From positions 16,042 to 80,041 of the forward strand of contig NZ_JALUYR010000050.1 of NCBI RefSeq assembly GCF_027012695.1: 64,000 nt of DNA. Reading direction: 5' to 3'. Of this stretch, positions 33,573 through 41,548 are shown piece after piece. This stretch comes from Thermococcus sp. Its GTDB lineage: Archaea > Methanobacteriota_B > Thermococci > Thermococcales > Thermococcaceae. Position 1 is the first letter of the stretch, and every line of letters begins with the position of its first letter. The translations under genes and the position numbers were made by a program. The notes beneath the pieces were generated by a model. That model saw only the letters and a list, made by a program, of their open reading frames with translations. It ran no database searches and had not been told where the DNA came from.

Positions 33573-34820
33573 ATGGTGTTTAAACTGCTGGAGCAGGCCG
33601 GGATAAAACTGGATGTCGAGGACGACGCGGGAAGGACCGGGGTCGAAGGGTTCCCCGACGAGAACCTAGAGGACCTGATAAGGATTGTTATAGTAGGTGT
33701 TGGCGGTTCTGGAAACAACACGATAACGAGGCTCTTTGAGCTGGGTGTTCAGGGTGCGGAGCTCATAGCCATGAACACCGACGCCCAGCATCTCGCAAGA
33801 ACCAAGGCCCACAAAAAACTCCTCCTGGGGAAAGAGATAACCCAGGGAAAGGGTTCCGGCGGAAACCCCGAGATAGGTTACCGCGCGGCGGAGGCAAGCG
33901 CCCACGAAATAGCGGAGACCATAGGTGACGCCGATCTGGTGTTCATCACCGCCGGCATGGGCAACGGAACCGGGACCGGTGCCGCGCCGGTTGTGGCGAA
34001 GGTGATAAAGGAACGCGCCAGGCACAACGGTCGCTTTAGGGAGCCTCTCGTCGTCAGCGTCGTTACCTTCCCCTTCAGGAACGAGGGCAGGATAAGGATA
34101 GAGAAGGCCAAAGCCGGCATAAAGGCCCTCATGTACTACTCCGATACCGTCATCATAATCGAGAACGACAAGCTCCTCAAGCTCGTTCCCAAGTTACCGA
34201 TCAACGCGGCCTTCCGCTTCGCCGACGAGATTATAGCGAGGATGGTCAAGGGCATAACCGAGACCATAAAGCTCCCGTCAATGGTAAACATAGACTTTGC
34301 AGATGTTTACAGCGTCATGCACAACGGTGGAGCCGCTTTGATCGGAATAGGTGAGAGCGACTCCAGCAACAGGGCGGTTGATGCCGTCAAGAACGCCCTC
34401 GAGAACAAAATGCTCGACGTTGAATATGGCAGCGGCGACAGGGCACTGGTGCACTTCACGGTTGGCCCGGACGTGAGTCTCGGCGAGATAAACGATGCCA
34501 TGAACGTCGTCTACGAGAAGCTCGGTGAGAAGAGCGAGATCAAGTGGGGAGCGAGGATTGACGAGGACATGGGTAAAGTGGTTCGCGCCATGGTCATAAT
34601 GACAGGGGTCAAGAGCCCCCACATCCTCGGCGGGGAGCACGCCCTCCAGGTGGCCTCTTCGGTGAAGGACAACATAATCCCCACGAAACCTGCCAAGCCC
34701 TTCAAAGAGGACGACTTCGGCAGGATCTTCGAGACAATCTCGGGGAGACCCGAAAGGACGGGAAGGGATCTTCCGCCCCACGCCAGGAGAATCCTCGATG
34801 ACTTCCTGGACATAACCTGA
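33573..34820 (+). CDS. ftsZ: Cell division protein FtsZ (probable FtsZ2 paralogue)
   Basis: A 415-residue tubulin-like GTPase. [10 protein letters not shown] (41-50), NTDAQHL, the GTP-binding signature [13 protein letters not shown] (127-139) and the catalytic T7 loop NIDFADV (239-245) are all present. It polymerises at mid-cell to form the division ring. The tubulin signature has Gly-Asn where bacteria have Gly-Gly. The ~38-residue N-terminal extension ([12 protein letters not shown]) and charged C-terminal tail are typical of archaeal FtsZ. ATG 33573 is preferred, with GGGGTTGGGG upstream. Assigned to FtsZ2 mainly by its RHH neighbour. Confidence 0.92.
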   Translation: MVFKLLEQAGIKLDVEDDAGRTGVEGFPDENLEDLIRIVIVGVGGSGNNTITRLFELGVQGAELIAMNTDAQHLARTKAHKKLLLGKEITQGKGSGGNPEIGYRAAEASAHEIAETIGDADLVFITAGMGNGTGTGAAPVVAKVIKERARHNGRFREPLVVSVVTFPFRNEGRIRIEKAKAGIKALMYYSDTVIIIENDKLLKLVPKLPINAAFRFADEIIARMVKGITETIKLPSMVNIDFADVYSVMHNGGAALIGIGESDSSNRAVDAVKNALENKMLDVEYGSGDRALVHFTVGPDVSLGEINDAMNVVYEKLGEKSEIKWGARIDEDMGKVVRAMVIMTGVKSPHILGGEHALQVASSVKDNIIPTKPAKPFKEDDFGRIFETISGRPERTGRDLPPHARRILDDFLDIT

Positions 34821-34851
34821 TCTTTTTCCAACCCTTCAATCAGGTGATCCC

Positions 34852-35622
34852 ATGGCGGTAGTGATCAGCGTTGCAAATCAGAAGGGCGGTGTCGGGAAGA
34901 CGACCCTCACCATGAACCTCGCCTACGCCCTCGCCGATATGGGGAAGAGGGTTCTCCTCGTTGACATAGATCCGCAGTTCAACCTAACCTTCGGGTTAAT
35001 CGGGATGGACGTACTCCAGCACGGCAACAGCAACGTCGGAACGCTGATGACGAGGGAAAGCGAGGTTCACGAGACCCTCGTGGAGGTTAGACCGGGGATT
35101 CACCTGGTACCCAGCCACCTCAACCTCTCAGCGAAGGAAATCGAGATAATCAACGCCTACAACCGCGAGAGAAGGCTCGAAAAAGCTCTGACTCCCGTTT
35201 TGCCCGATTACGATTACGTTCTCATAGACAATCCTCCGAGTATGGGCATCTTCCTGGTAAACTCGCTCACCGCTTCCGACTACGTTCTCATTCCCCTCGA
35301 ACTCAGCTACTTTGGCGTCATCGGAATGCAGCTCATGTTCAACCTGATGCGCATGATACGCGAGGAGACCAACGAGAACCTCAAGCTCCTCGGACTGGTC
35401 CCGAACAAGTTCACCCGGCAGACGAAGGTCCCAAGGATGCGCCTCAGGGAACTCAGGAGAACCTACCCGGACGCTCCGATACTGACAACGATCCCGAGGG
35501 CGATAGCCCTAGAGAAAGCCCAGAGTCAGGGCGTTAGCATCTTCGAGTTCGATGGTAAGAGCCGCGCCGCGAAGGCCTTTTCAAAGCTAGCACGAGAGGT
35601 GGTTGAGATTGTCGAAGGATGA
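34852..35622 (+). CDS. ParA-family partition ATPase
   Basis: A 256-residue deviant-Walker ATPase. Walker A is NQKGGVGKTT (8-17), with DIDPQFNLT (about 42) and VLIDNPPSMG (about 122). It is a true ParA/Soj-type protein rather than MinD. It follows ftsZ by 31 nt and overlaps the RHH gene downstream by 14 nt. The ParA-RHH pair is the usual makeup of a small segregation cassette. Here it lies on the chromosome beside ftsZ, suggesting coordination of chromosome segregation or division-site choice. Confidence 0.92.
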   Translation: MAVVISVANQKGGVGKTTLTMNLAYALADMGKRVLLVDIDPQFNLTFGLIGMDVLQHGNSNVGTLMTRESEVHETLVEVRPGIHLVPSHLNLSAKEIEIINAYNRERRLEKALTPVLPDYDYVLIDNPPSMGIFLVNSLTASDYVLIPLELSYFGVIGMQLMFNLMRMIREETNENLKLLGLVPNKFTRQTKVPRMRLRELRRTYPDAPILTTIPRAIALEKAQSQGVSIFEFDGKSRAAKAFSKLAREVVEIVEG

Positions 35623-35941
35623 GATACCAAAACTCTTTGATGGTTCCGTTAATGAGCTCACAAAACCCTCCAGACGGCGGGAGGAGAGGGCCGCCAGGCC
35701 CAACCTGAAGAAGGAGAAGATGCAGAAGACACTATACGTAAGCAGGGACATGAACAGGAAGCTCATAGAACTCTACGGCGAGGAGGGGCGGAGACAGAGC
35801 ACCATAGTTGAAGATGCGGTGAACCTCTACTACTATCTCCGGCTCGCCCTTGGGGAGAAGAAGTTCGACGAGCTACTCAGCGCGGTTAAAAGGGAAGATC
35901 CGGATTTTCTGAGGGAGTACCTTCAGAGGTTCAGGCTTTAA
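35609..35941 (+). CDS. RHH-domain partner of ParA (predicted centromere-binding protein)
   Basis: A 110-residue protein. A basic disordered N-terminus (residues 1-37) is followed by an RHH-like core: MQKTLYVSRDMNRKLIELYG, then STIVEDAVNLYYYLRLALG. A flexible basic arm that activates the ParA ATPase plus an RHH dimer is the standard layout of small archaeal and plasmid ParB substitutes. Start TTG 35609 is chosen because GAGGTGG ends 6 nt upstream; TTG 35603 is too close to it. The 14-nt overlap with parA indicates translational coupling. Confidence 0.75.
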   Translation: MSKDEIPKLFDGSVNELTKPSRRREERAARPNLKKEKMQKTLYVSRDMNRKLIELYGEEGRRQSTIVEDAVNLYYYLRLALGEKKFDELLSAVKREDPDFLREYLQRFRL

Positions 35942-36019
35942 CCTCAATCAGGCGCTTGAATAAGCCTTCAAATCATCAGGATGCCCCTGGTCTTCGTTCA
36001 AATAAGGGCTGAAATCAGC

Positions 36020-36484
36020 TCAGTCACAGTAGGTCTCCACTATCCTCTGGATTATTCTGCTCGTCTTCGCGCGGTCGCTCTTGTAGAGGTACGGGATGCG
36101 GATGACCTCGGCGTTTATGCCGTGCCTCCTCAGCTCTTCCTTCATCCTCTCGCAGTTGAAGGTCTGGTCGGGGCCTATCGCGATTATGTCCGGGTCGATT
36201 CTCTTCACCAGCTCGTAGTCTATCGTCCCGGGCGAGCCGATGTAGACTTCATCGACCATTCTGAGGGCTTTCAGCAGTTCCGCCCTGTCTTCGGCACTGT
36301 TCACGGGTTCCCTGCGCTTCTGCCGCCTCACCGTCTCGTCGTTCGCCACTATTACCACGAGTTCGTCTCCGAGTTCCTTTGCCTGCCTCAGAAAGCGGAC
36401 GTGGCCAACGTGGAGGATGTCGAAGACCCCGCCAACGAGAACCCGGATTTTCTTCTCCCCTTTTTCGAGCGGCTTTTTGCCCAT
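36020..36484 (-). CDS. ribL: Archaeal FAD synthetase (RibL-type cytidylyltransferase family)
   Basis: A 154-residue nucleotidyltransferase that would adenylylate FMN to FAD. The HxGH motif is seen in [15 protein letters not shown] (about 18-32), and the late [15 protein letters not shown] segment carries the conserved Ser/Lys-Thr-Ser before the C-terminus. It ends a four-gene operon with DUF4443-HTH, pyrF and a PUA protein; start ATG 36484 is 1 nt after the PUA stop. Other cytidylyltransferase substrates are possible. Confidence 0.85.
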   Translation of the reverse strand: MGKKPLEKGEKKIRVLVGGVFDILHVGHVRFLRQAKELGDELVVIVANDETVRRQKRREPVNSAEDRAELLKALRMVDEVYIGSPGTIDYELVKRIDPDIIAIGPDQTFNCERMKEELRRHGINAEVIRIPYLYKSDRAKTSRIIQRIVETYCD

Positions 36485-36485
36485 C

Positions 36486-37004
36486 TCAGCCCACCGTCAG
36501 CTCCCATATCCTGTCCTTCGCATGGTGGATGTTCTTGACGGCCTTGCCCCTGGGCTTCTCCTTCATCGTCTTGCCGTCCATGAGGGCCGTTCCAATGGCG
36601 AGGGGCCTCCCATAGTTCTCCTCGACCACGAAGACGAAGTCGCCCTCCCTGATGTTCTCGTCGGCGTCGGTTATACCAGCGGCCATAACGTCTGCCCCCT
36701 TGAGGATGAAGGGAACCGCTCCCGCGTCAACCACCACCCTTCTCGGCCACTTCCTCAAGTCCTCCTCGTTGGACAGCTCGTAGAGCGCTATGACCAGCGG
36801 AAAGACCAGTTCCTTTCGCCTGATGAAGAAGGGCTTTCCGTTGACTAGGATTATCTCCGTCGTCCTGTCGAACTCCGCGAGTTCAACGCGGTCCTTTTTG
36901 TTCAGCATTTTCTTCGCTATCTCTTCCCCAAAAATTTCGCTCATCTCGCGGATTATCTCCTTAACTTCTTTCTTGCTAAGCGGGTGCTTGACCTTCAGCT
37001 CCAT
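36486..37004 (-). CDS. PUA-domain RNA-binding protein (DUF1947 + PUA)
   Basis: A 172-residue protein with an N-terminal DUF1947-like domain (1-85, [17 protein letters not shown]) and a C-terminal PUA domain (about 90-165, [24 protein letters not shown]). It resembles the archaeal MCT-1-like group. PUA domains bind structured RNA, so a role with tRNA, rRNA or the ribosome is likely. It overlaps pyrF by 10 nt and is followed immediately by ribL. Confidence 0.87.
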   Translation of the reverse strand: MELKVKHPLSKKEVKEIIREMSEIFGEEIAKKMLNKKDRVELAEFDRTTEIILVNGKPFFIRRKELVFPLVIALYELSNEEDLRKWPRRVVVDAGAVPFILKGADVMAAGITDADENIREGDFVFVVEENYGRPLAIGTALMDGKTMKEKPRGKAVKNIHHAKDRIWELTVG

Positions 37005-37630
37005 GCTTTCACCTCCTCGAAAATACTCCCCGCGCTCTCCCTCGGGTTCTCACTCTGGTAGATTGCCCTTCCCACGATGATGTAGTCGGCTCCAGCCTTT
37101 AAAACGTCCCCGGCCTTTCCTCCCTGGGCACCGACGCCGGGGGTTATCACCTTAATCCCCGGCTTAAGCTTCGAGCGGATGTAACTTACGCGCTCCGGCC
37201 TCGTTGCGGGGGCGATAACACCAAACGGCTCAAGCTCGTTGGCCATCTCGATGAGCTTATCCGTCACCGGCTGGATGAACTCCTTAGCTCCGGGGTGGCT
37301 CATCTCGACGACGATTATCGTCTCCCCGAGTTCCATCACCGCTTTAACGCCCTCTCTCCCGACGAAGCCGTGGGCTATGATGTAATCGGCCCCTGCTTCG
37401 AAAACCTTCCTCGCTATCAGCCGATTCGTGTTCGGAATATCAGCGAGCTTCAAATCGGCTATGACCGGCAGTCCCGTCACCTGCTTAAGCTCGGTGATTA
37501 TTTTAAGGCCCGAGCCGATTATCAGCGGCCAGTTGACCTTAATGGCCCAGAGGTAGTCCGCGGTGCACTCCGCTATCCCCAGTGCCCTCTCGCGGTCGTA
37601 AACGTCGAGGGCCAGAATAAGCCTGCTCAC
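36995..37630 (-). CDS. pyrF: Orotidine-5'-phosphate decarboxylase
   Basis: A 211-residue enzyme for the last step of UMP synthesis. The catalytic DLKLADIPNTN motif (about 58-68, K-D-K-D type network) and the phosphate-binding VITPGVGAQGG are present. The start is GTG 37630, eight nt after GAGGTGA that overlaps the stop of the preceding HTH gene. Confidence 0.95.
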   Translation of the reverse strand: MSRLILALDVYDRERALGIAECTADYLWAIKVNWPLIIGSGLKIITELKQVTGLPVIADLKLADIPNTNRLIARKVFEAGADYIIAHGFVGREGVKAVMELGETIIVVEMSHPGAKEFIQPVTDKLIEMANELEPFGVIAPATRPERVSYIRSKLKPGIKVITPGVGAQGGKAGDVLKAGADYIIVGRAIYQSENPRESAGSIFEEVKAWS

Positions 37631-37634
37631 TGTT

Positions 37635-38234
37635 TCACCTCGCCAGGGACTTTATCTCCTCGGGAACGCACTCCCCCTTCAGGGTCAGGGCCACGTGGTA
37701 GGCACTCTTCATTGCGTCCGCCGGGTTATCGGCCCAGGTGATCACGATGAGGTCCCCTTCCTCAGCCTTGAGGGTAGAGAGTTTCTGAACGAGCTCGGGC
37801 ATGGTCTCCTTCAGCGGCCGGCCGTCCTCGGGGAAGACCGGCTCTCCTCCCCTAACGAGCAGGATCATGGCCCCCCGGGCGCGAAATCTTATCGCCTCGT
37901 CGCGGAGCTCGATGCTCTTGAACTCCGGCGATTTCCTGACGGTGAGTGCGTAGGCGGGATAGCCGTTTACCGCTCCAACGGGGCTTACCCCTGAGAAGCA
38001 CTCCTCGAGCCTACTGACCAGCTCTTCTCCCCTCTTTCCGAGGGAATGGCCACGCTGGGTCGAGTCTATGAGTCCCAGAGCCGACAGCTTTTTCAGAAGT
38101 GTCCTGACGCTTCCCTCGCCGAGTTCGAGAACCTCGGAAATGGTCTTCCGCCCGGTGGGGGTTTTGAGCATGAAAAGAACCGCGATCGCGTCCTCAAGCG
38201 TGAACTCAGGATAGGCTCCCCTCTTCCAGTTCAT
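37635..38234 (-). CDS. HTH transcriptional regulator with DUF4443 domain
   Basis: A 199-residue protein. A winged helix at 10-70 (ISEVLELGEGSVRTLLKKLSALGLI) is followed by a DUF4443-like C-terminal domain (about 90-199). It is the first gene of the pyrF operon, four nt from pyrF, so it may control pyrimidine or flavin synthesis, but the ligand is unknown. Confidence 0.75.
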   Translation of the reverse strand: MNWKRGAYPEFTLEDAIAVLFMLKTPTGRKTISEVLELGEGSVRTLLKKLSALGLIDSTQRGHSLGKRGEELVSRLEECFSGVSPVGAVNGYPAYALTVRKSPEFKSIELRDEAIRFRARGAMILLVRGGEPVFPEDGRPLKETMPELVQKLSTLKAEEGDLIVITWADNPADAMKSAYHVALTLKGECVPEEIKSLAR

Positions 38235-38288
38235 TCCTTTCCCCCCGGGGGAAATTGGAAGAAGGGATTAAAAGATTTGTTGAAAGGA

Positions 38289-39437
38289 TCAGAGCCACCT
38301 GGGCTTGAGACCGGCCCACATGCGCATCTTCTCGTAGGCTATTATGCGTGGTATGTTCCTGGCTTCCTTCGGTCCCGGGTTCTTCATGTAGAAGGCGTTG
38401 ACCTCGTAAACTGTTCCGAACTCCTTCCTGTCGACTGCCATCTTTCCGAGCCTGACGAGATCGACGAGGAGGCCAGCTAAAGCTGGACTGTCGTTTATCC
38501 TGCCGGTTATGATGAGCTCGTCTCTAGCGTTGTTAAAGGAAACGTACTCGATGTGCATCGCTATGAACTTCTTATCTCCCAAAGGCTCGAGGAAGCCCGT
38601 CGGTTTTATGTAGTGTGGCGCGTCGTAGCCAAGGAGATCCCTGACTATGCTCGACTTGGTGAACTCCTTGCTTCTGTTCCTCTCCTCATCGGTTAGAGCG
38701 AGGAAGTCGTTGTTCCCACCTATGTTGAACTGCGCTATGTCAAGAACGTAGCGGTTCCTCTGGGCGAGGTGGGCCAGGATGTCTGCGGTGAGCGGGGTGG
38801 CACCTGTGGCACCGTCATCTCCAAAGATAACGAGGTTGCTCTCCTTCGCGAGCTCGACGAAGGCCGGGTCGTTGGCTATTAAAGTTGGGATGGCGTTGAC
38901 GAAGGCCGCCCCTCCGGTCTCCTTCGCGTACTTGGCAGCTGCATAAACGTAGACCTGCGTCGCGGTGAGTCTGTCCTTTCTGTCCTCCTCGATGGCCTTC
39001 TCAAGCTCCTCCCTGCTCTCGAAGGGGACGAAGGCTTCGGTGGTGCAGACGTTGATGAAGACATCTGGCTTAAGCTCCTTCCACTCGCTGACAAGGTGAT
39101 CAACGGCCTCGCTGAGGGTCATCTCGTCGTCGAGGCCGGTCGCCTCGATCGGAAGGTTCCTGAGGCTCCTCAGGTGGATGCCCTTTCTGACAGTTATTCC
39201 CTTGAGGCTCTCCGGAGCTTCTGGGTCGTAGGTTTTAACGACCTCATAGAGGTCCTTTCCGACCTTTGCCTTGTCAACGTCGTAGGAACCGACTATCTCT
39301 ACCTCCCTAATCTTAATCGGGAGCTCGTCCGCCAGCGGAACGCCGTAGGGCTCGAGCTTTCCCGCCTTTATCTTCTCAAGTCCGCTCGCGAATATGCTTG
39401 CCACATAGCCCTGTCCGAGTATCACAACCTTCACCAT
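38289..39437 (-). CDS. ino1: Inositol-1-phosphate synthase (myo-inositol-3-phosphate synthase)
   Basis: A 382-residue NAD-dependent enzyme converting glucose-6-phosphate to inositol phosphate, for di-myo-inositol phosphate and inositol lipids. The N-terminal Rossmann motif ILGQGYVASIFASG, the central FGDDGATGATPLTADIL and FNIGGNNDFLAL, and SKSSIV-like KEFTKSSIVRDLLGY match the archaeal family. It lies 42 nt downstream of the bifunctional IPCT/DIPPS gene but has its own TATA-like ACTATTTAAC (minus, about 39479-39488). Confidence 0.95.
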   Translation of the reverse strand: MVKVVILGQGYVASIFASGLEKIKAGKLEPYGVPLADELPIKIREVEIVGSYDVDKAKVGKDLYEVVKTYDPEAPESLKGITVRKGIHLRSLRNLPIEATGLDDEMTLSEAVDHLVSEWKELKPDVFINVCTTEAFVPFESREELEKAIEEDRKDRLTATQVYVYAAAKYAKETGGAAFVNAIPTLIANDPAFVELAKESNLVIFGDDGATGATPLTADILAHLAQRNRYVLDIAQFNIGGNNDFLALTDEERNRSKEFTKSSIVRDLLGYDAPHYIKPTGFLEPLGDKKFIAMHIEYVSFNNARDELIITGRINDSPALAGLLVDLVRLGKMAVDRKEFGTVYEVNAFYMKNPGPKEARNIPRIIAYEKMRMWAGLKPRWL

Positions 39438-39475
39438 TCTTCTCCACCTCCTTTGTTGTTGGATAATATTTTACA

Positions 39476-39488
39476 TTAGTTAAATAGT
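39476..39488 (-). promoter_or_regulatory. ino1 promoter with TTAACTAA element
   Basis: On the minus strand ACTATTTAACTAA overlaps the stop codon of the upstream gene. It holds a TATA-like ATTTAA about 45 nt before ATG 39437 and an octamer TTAACTAA that recurs in the promoter of the pathway partner gene at 40832-40839. Confidence 0.45.
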
Positions 39489-40775
39489 TTTCGGCTCTGA
39501 AACCTTCCCGGAAACGAGGTAAGCCGTCAGGGCGGCCCTGATGTGGGTCAGGAGGGCCAGGATGAGGAAGAGGGACTTCACCATGTACTCAGCGGGATAC
39601 AGGAGGAAGAGCATCGTGAGGAAGATCCGTTCGTCCCTCTTCCCGGGAAGGTTTCTCAGTTCCGGGACCTCCCGGTGGGGATCCCTGCAGAACGCCGCCT
39701 TGAACCTCTCCGTCGAGTAGCTGACCATCACCGTGCCGAGAAGTGTTAGGAGAGCGATGAGATACCACAGGGGTCCCTCCAGCGTCGAGTAAGCCAGGAG
39801 TGCCAGGAAGCTCCCGTCAACGTAGCGGTCGAGGATCGAGTCTATATAGCCGCCGAGCCTGCTGGTTCTGAGCTGAGCCCTTGCTATTTCCCCATCAACG
39901 CCGTCGAGGATTGAACTCACCTGGTAGAGGATTCCCGCCAGGGGGAGGCTGAAAAGGGTTAGCAGAGCTGAGAGAATTCCTGTGGCAAAGGCAACGGCGG
40001 TCATCTGATTGGGGGTCACCCTGTCCACGAGGAGGGCGCTTATCTCGGTCGAAATCTTTCTGTTCAGGTGCCTGCTGACGAATCCGTCTCCGATTCCTTT
40101 CACAGCGGTCTTAACGAGCATCCGCCTCGCCCTTTTTATCTCCTCAGGCGTGTCAACGTCCGTCCAGCCGAGACCGTCAACGAACGTAACTGGAAGTTTT
40201 GCCCTCTCAACGACCTCGCTGAGCGAGTAATCGCCCTTCTTCTCGCGCTCAAGCTCTTCAGTTACGTTGAAAATCCCATCGTCAAGGACGAAGAAGCCCG
40301 TATCTACCGCGTCCCATTTCCTGAGGTTCTTCCCTATTCTCTCGACCCGGTTGTTCCTGACCTTAACCTTCGTTGCCTCGCTGACGTCAACCCATCTCGG
40401 TCTTCTGTCAGCTATGAGGCCGTTTCCTTTTGCCGCCCTCTCGATGAAGGCTTCACTGTAGACGTGGTCGCTCATCACAAGGACGAACTTGCCGGAGACG
40501 GTTCCCCTCGCGAGGTGGAGGGAGTGCCCGTTGCCCTTTTCCGGCTCGGGGTTTATAACCAGCTCCGCGGTAAAGCCGTGCCTCTCAATGAACTCCCTGT
40601 AAAGTGCCTCGTAGTGTTCGTTGGTGACTATGATGAAGCGCTCAACGCCCTTTCTCTTGAGGAGAACAATCGTCCGGTACAGAATCTCCCTTCCGGCGAC
40701 CCTGATCAGCCCCTTGGGTCGGTTACCCATCCTTGTTCCGAGTCCGGCAGCTAGAATCACTGCTGTCTCTGGCAT
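39480..40775 (-). CDS. Bifunctional CTP:inositol-1-phosphate cytidylyltransferase / di-myo-inositol-phosphate-phosphate synthase
   Basis: A 431-residue fusion. Residues 1-230 are a nucleotidyltransferase (AVILAAGLGTRMGNRPKGL, then DVDTPEEI) making CDP-inositol. Residues 245-431 are a membrane CDP-alcohol phosphatidyltransferase with DGVDGEIARAQ (291-301) and GGYIDSILDRYVDG (308-321), joining it to inositol phosphate. The product is the thermoprotectant di-myo-inositol phosphate, made under heat stress. ATG 40775 is chosen because GGTG precedes it and ATG 40781 overlaps that site. ino1 lies directly downstream. Confidence 0.93.
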   Translation of the reverse strand: MPETAVILAAGLGTRMGNRPKGLIRVAGREILYRTIVLLKRKGVERFIIVTNEHYEALYREFIERHGFTAELVINPEPEKGNGHSLHLARGTVSGKFVLVMSDHVYSEAFIERAAKGNGLIADRRPRWVDVSEATKVKVRNNRVERIGKNLRKWDAVDTGFFVLDDGIFNVTEELEREKKGDYSLSEVVERAKLPVTFVDGLGWTDVDTPEEIKRARRMLVKTAVKGIGDGFVSRHLNRKISTEISALLVDRVTPNQMTAVAFATGILSALLTLFSLPLAGILYQVSSILDGVDGEIARAQLRTSRLGGYIDSILDRYVDGSFLALLAYSTLEGPLWYLIALLTLLGTVMVSYSTERFKAAFCRDPHREVPELRNLPGKRDERIFLTMLFLLYPAEYMVKSLFLILALLTHIRAALTAYLVSGKVSEPKTI

Positions 40776-40824
40776 CGCCATCACCTTTTTAAGTCCCGGG
40801 AAGAGCATCCACCGGGAGGATCAA

Positions 40825-40839
40825 AGTTAAATTAACTAA
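40825..40839. promoter_or_regulatory. Inverted repeat and TTAACTAA element between DIPP synthase and dph6
   Basis: AGTTAA-A-TTAACT (40825-40837) is a perfect inverted repeat in the 92-bp divergent spacer. It contains the minus-strand TATA-like AGTTAATTTA for the DIPP synthase and ends in TTAACTAA (40832-40839), also found in the ino1 promoter. A plus-strand GATTTAAAG (about 40844-40852) is the likely TATA box of dph6. Confidence 0.45.
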
Positions 40840-40867
40840 AAGTGATTTAAAGTTTTCGGTGGTGAAA

Positions 40868-41545
40868 ATGCGCGTTGCCGTTCTCTATTCCGGCGGGAAG
40901 GATTCCAACTACGCCCTCTACTGGGCTTTAAAGCAGGGGTTCGAGGTTAAGTACCTGGTCAGCATGGTGAGCGAGAGCGACGAGAGCTATATGTACCACG
41001 TGCCCAACATCCACCTGACGGAACTGCAGGCGAAGGCTATGGGGATTCCACTCGTCAAGGGATTCACTAGCGGTGAAAAGGAGAAAGAAGTAGAGGACAT
41101 GAAGGCCGTCCTTGAGGGGCTGAAGATAGACGGCGTTGTCGCGGGTGCCCTGGCGAGCGAGTATCAGAAGGAGAGGGTTGACAGGGTCGCTGAGGAACTC
41201 GGAATCAAGAGCTTCGCCCCGGCCTGGCACCGCGACCCTATCGAGTATATGCGAGAGCTTATCGGCATCTTCGACATCGTGATGGTTGGTACAGCTGCTT
41301 ACGGCCTCGACGAGCGCTGGCTTGGAAGAAGGATAGATGAGAAGGCCCTAGAGGAACTGGTTAGGCTCCACGAGAAGTACAGGATTCACGTCGCTGGAGA
41401 AGGCGGGGAGTTCGAGACCTTTGTGAGGGACGCGCCCTTCTTCAAAGCTAAGATAGTCTTCGACGAGGTTGAAAAGAGGTGGAACGAGTGCAGTTATTCC
41501 GGCGTGCTCGAGGTCAAGAGGGCACACCTTGAGAAAAAGGAGTGA
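40868..41545 (+). CDS. dph6: Diphthine--ammonia ligase (Dph6)
   Basis: A 225-residue PP-loop ATPase that amidates diphthine on EF2 in the last step of diphthamide formation. [13 protein letters not shown] is the PP-loop (about 8-20), followed by GAIASEYQ-like [15 protein letters not shown] and the C-terminal [16 protein letters not shown] motif. ATG 40868 follows GGTGGTG. The TATA-to-start distance suggests a short or absent leader. Confidence 0.93.
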   Translation: MRVAVLYSGGKDSNYALYWALKQGFEVKYLVSMVSESDESYMYHVPNIHLTELQAKAMGIPLVKGFTSGEKEKEVEDMKAVLEGLKIDGVVAGALASEYQKERVDRVAEELGIKSFAPAWHRDPIEYMRELIGIFDIVMVGTAAYGLDERWLGRRIDEKALEELVRLHEKYRIHVAGEGGEFETFVRDAPFFKAKIVFDEVEKRWNECSYSGVLEVKRAHLEKKE

Positions 41546-41548
41546 GGG

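Noticed and set aside
35942..36019. Possible C/D sRNA on the minus strand near 35970 (TGATGA and CTGA present)
   Set aside because: The C box lacks the leading purine, there is no C' box and the C to D spacing (about 21 nt) does not fit two guides.
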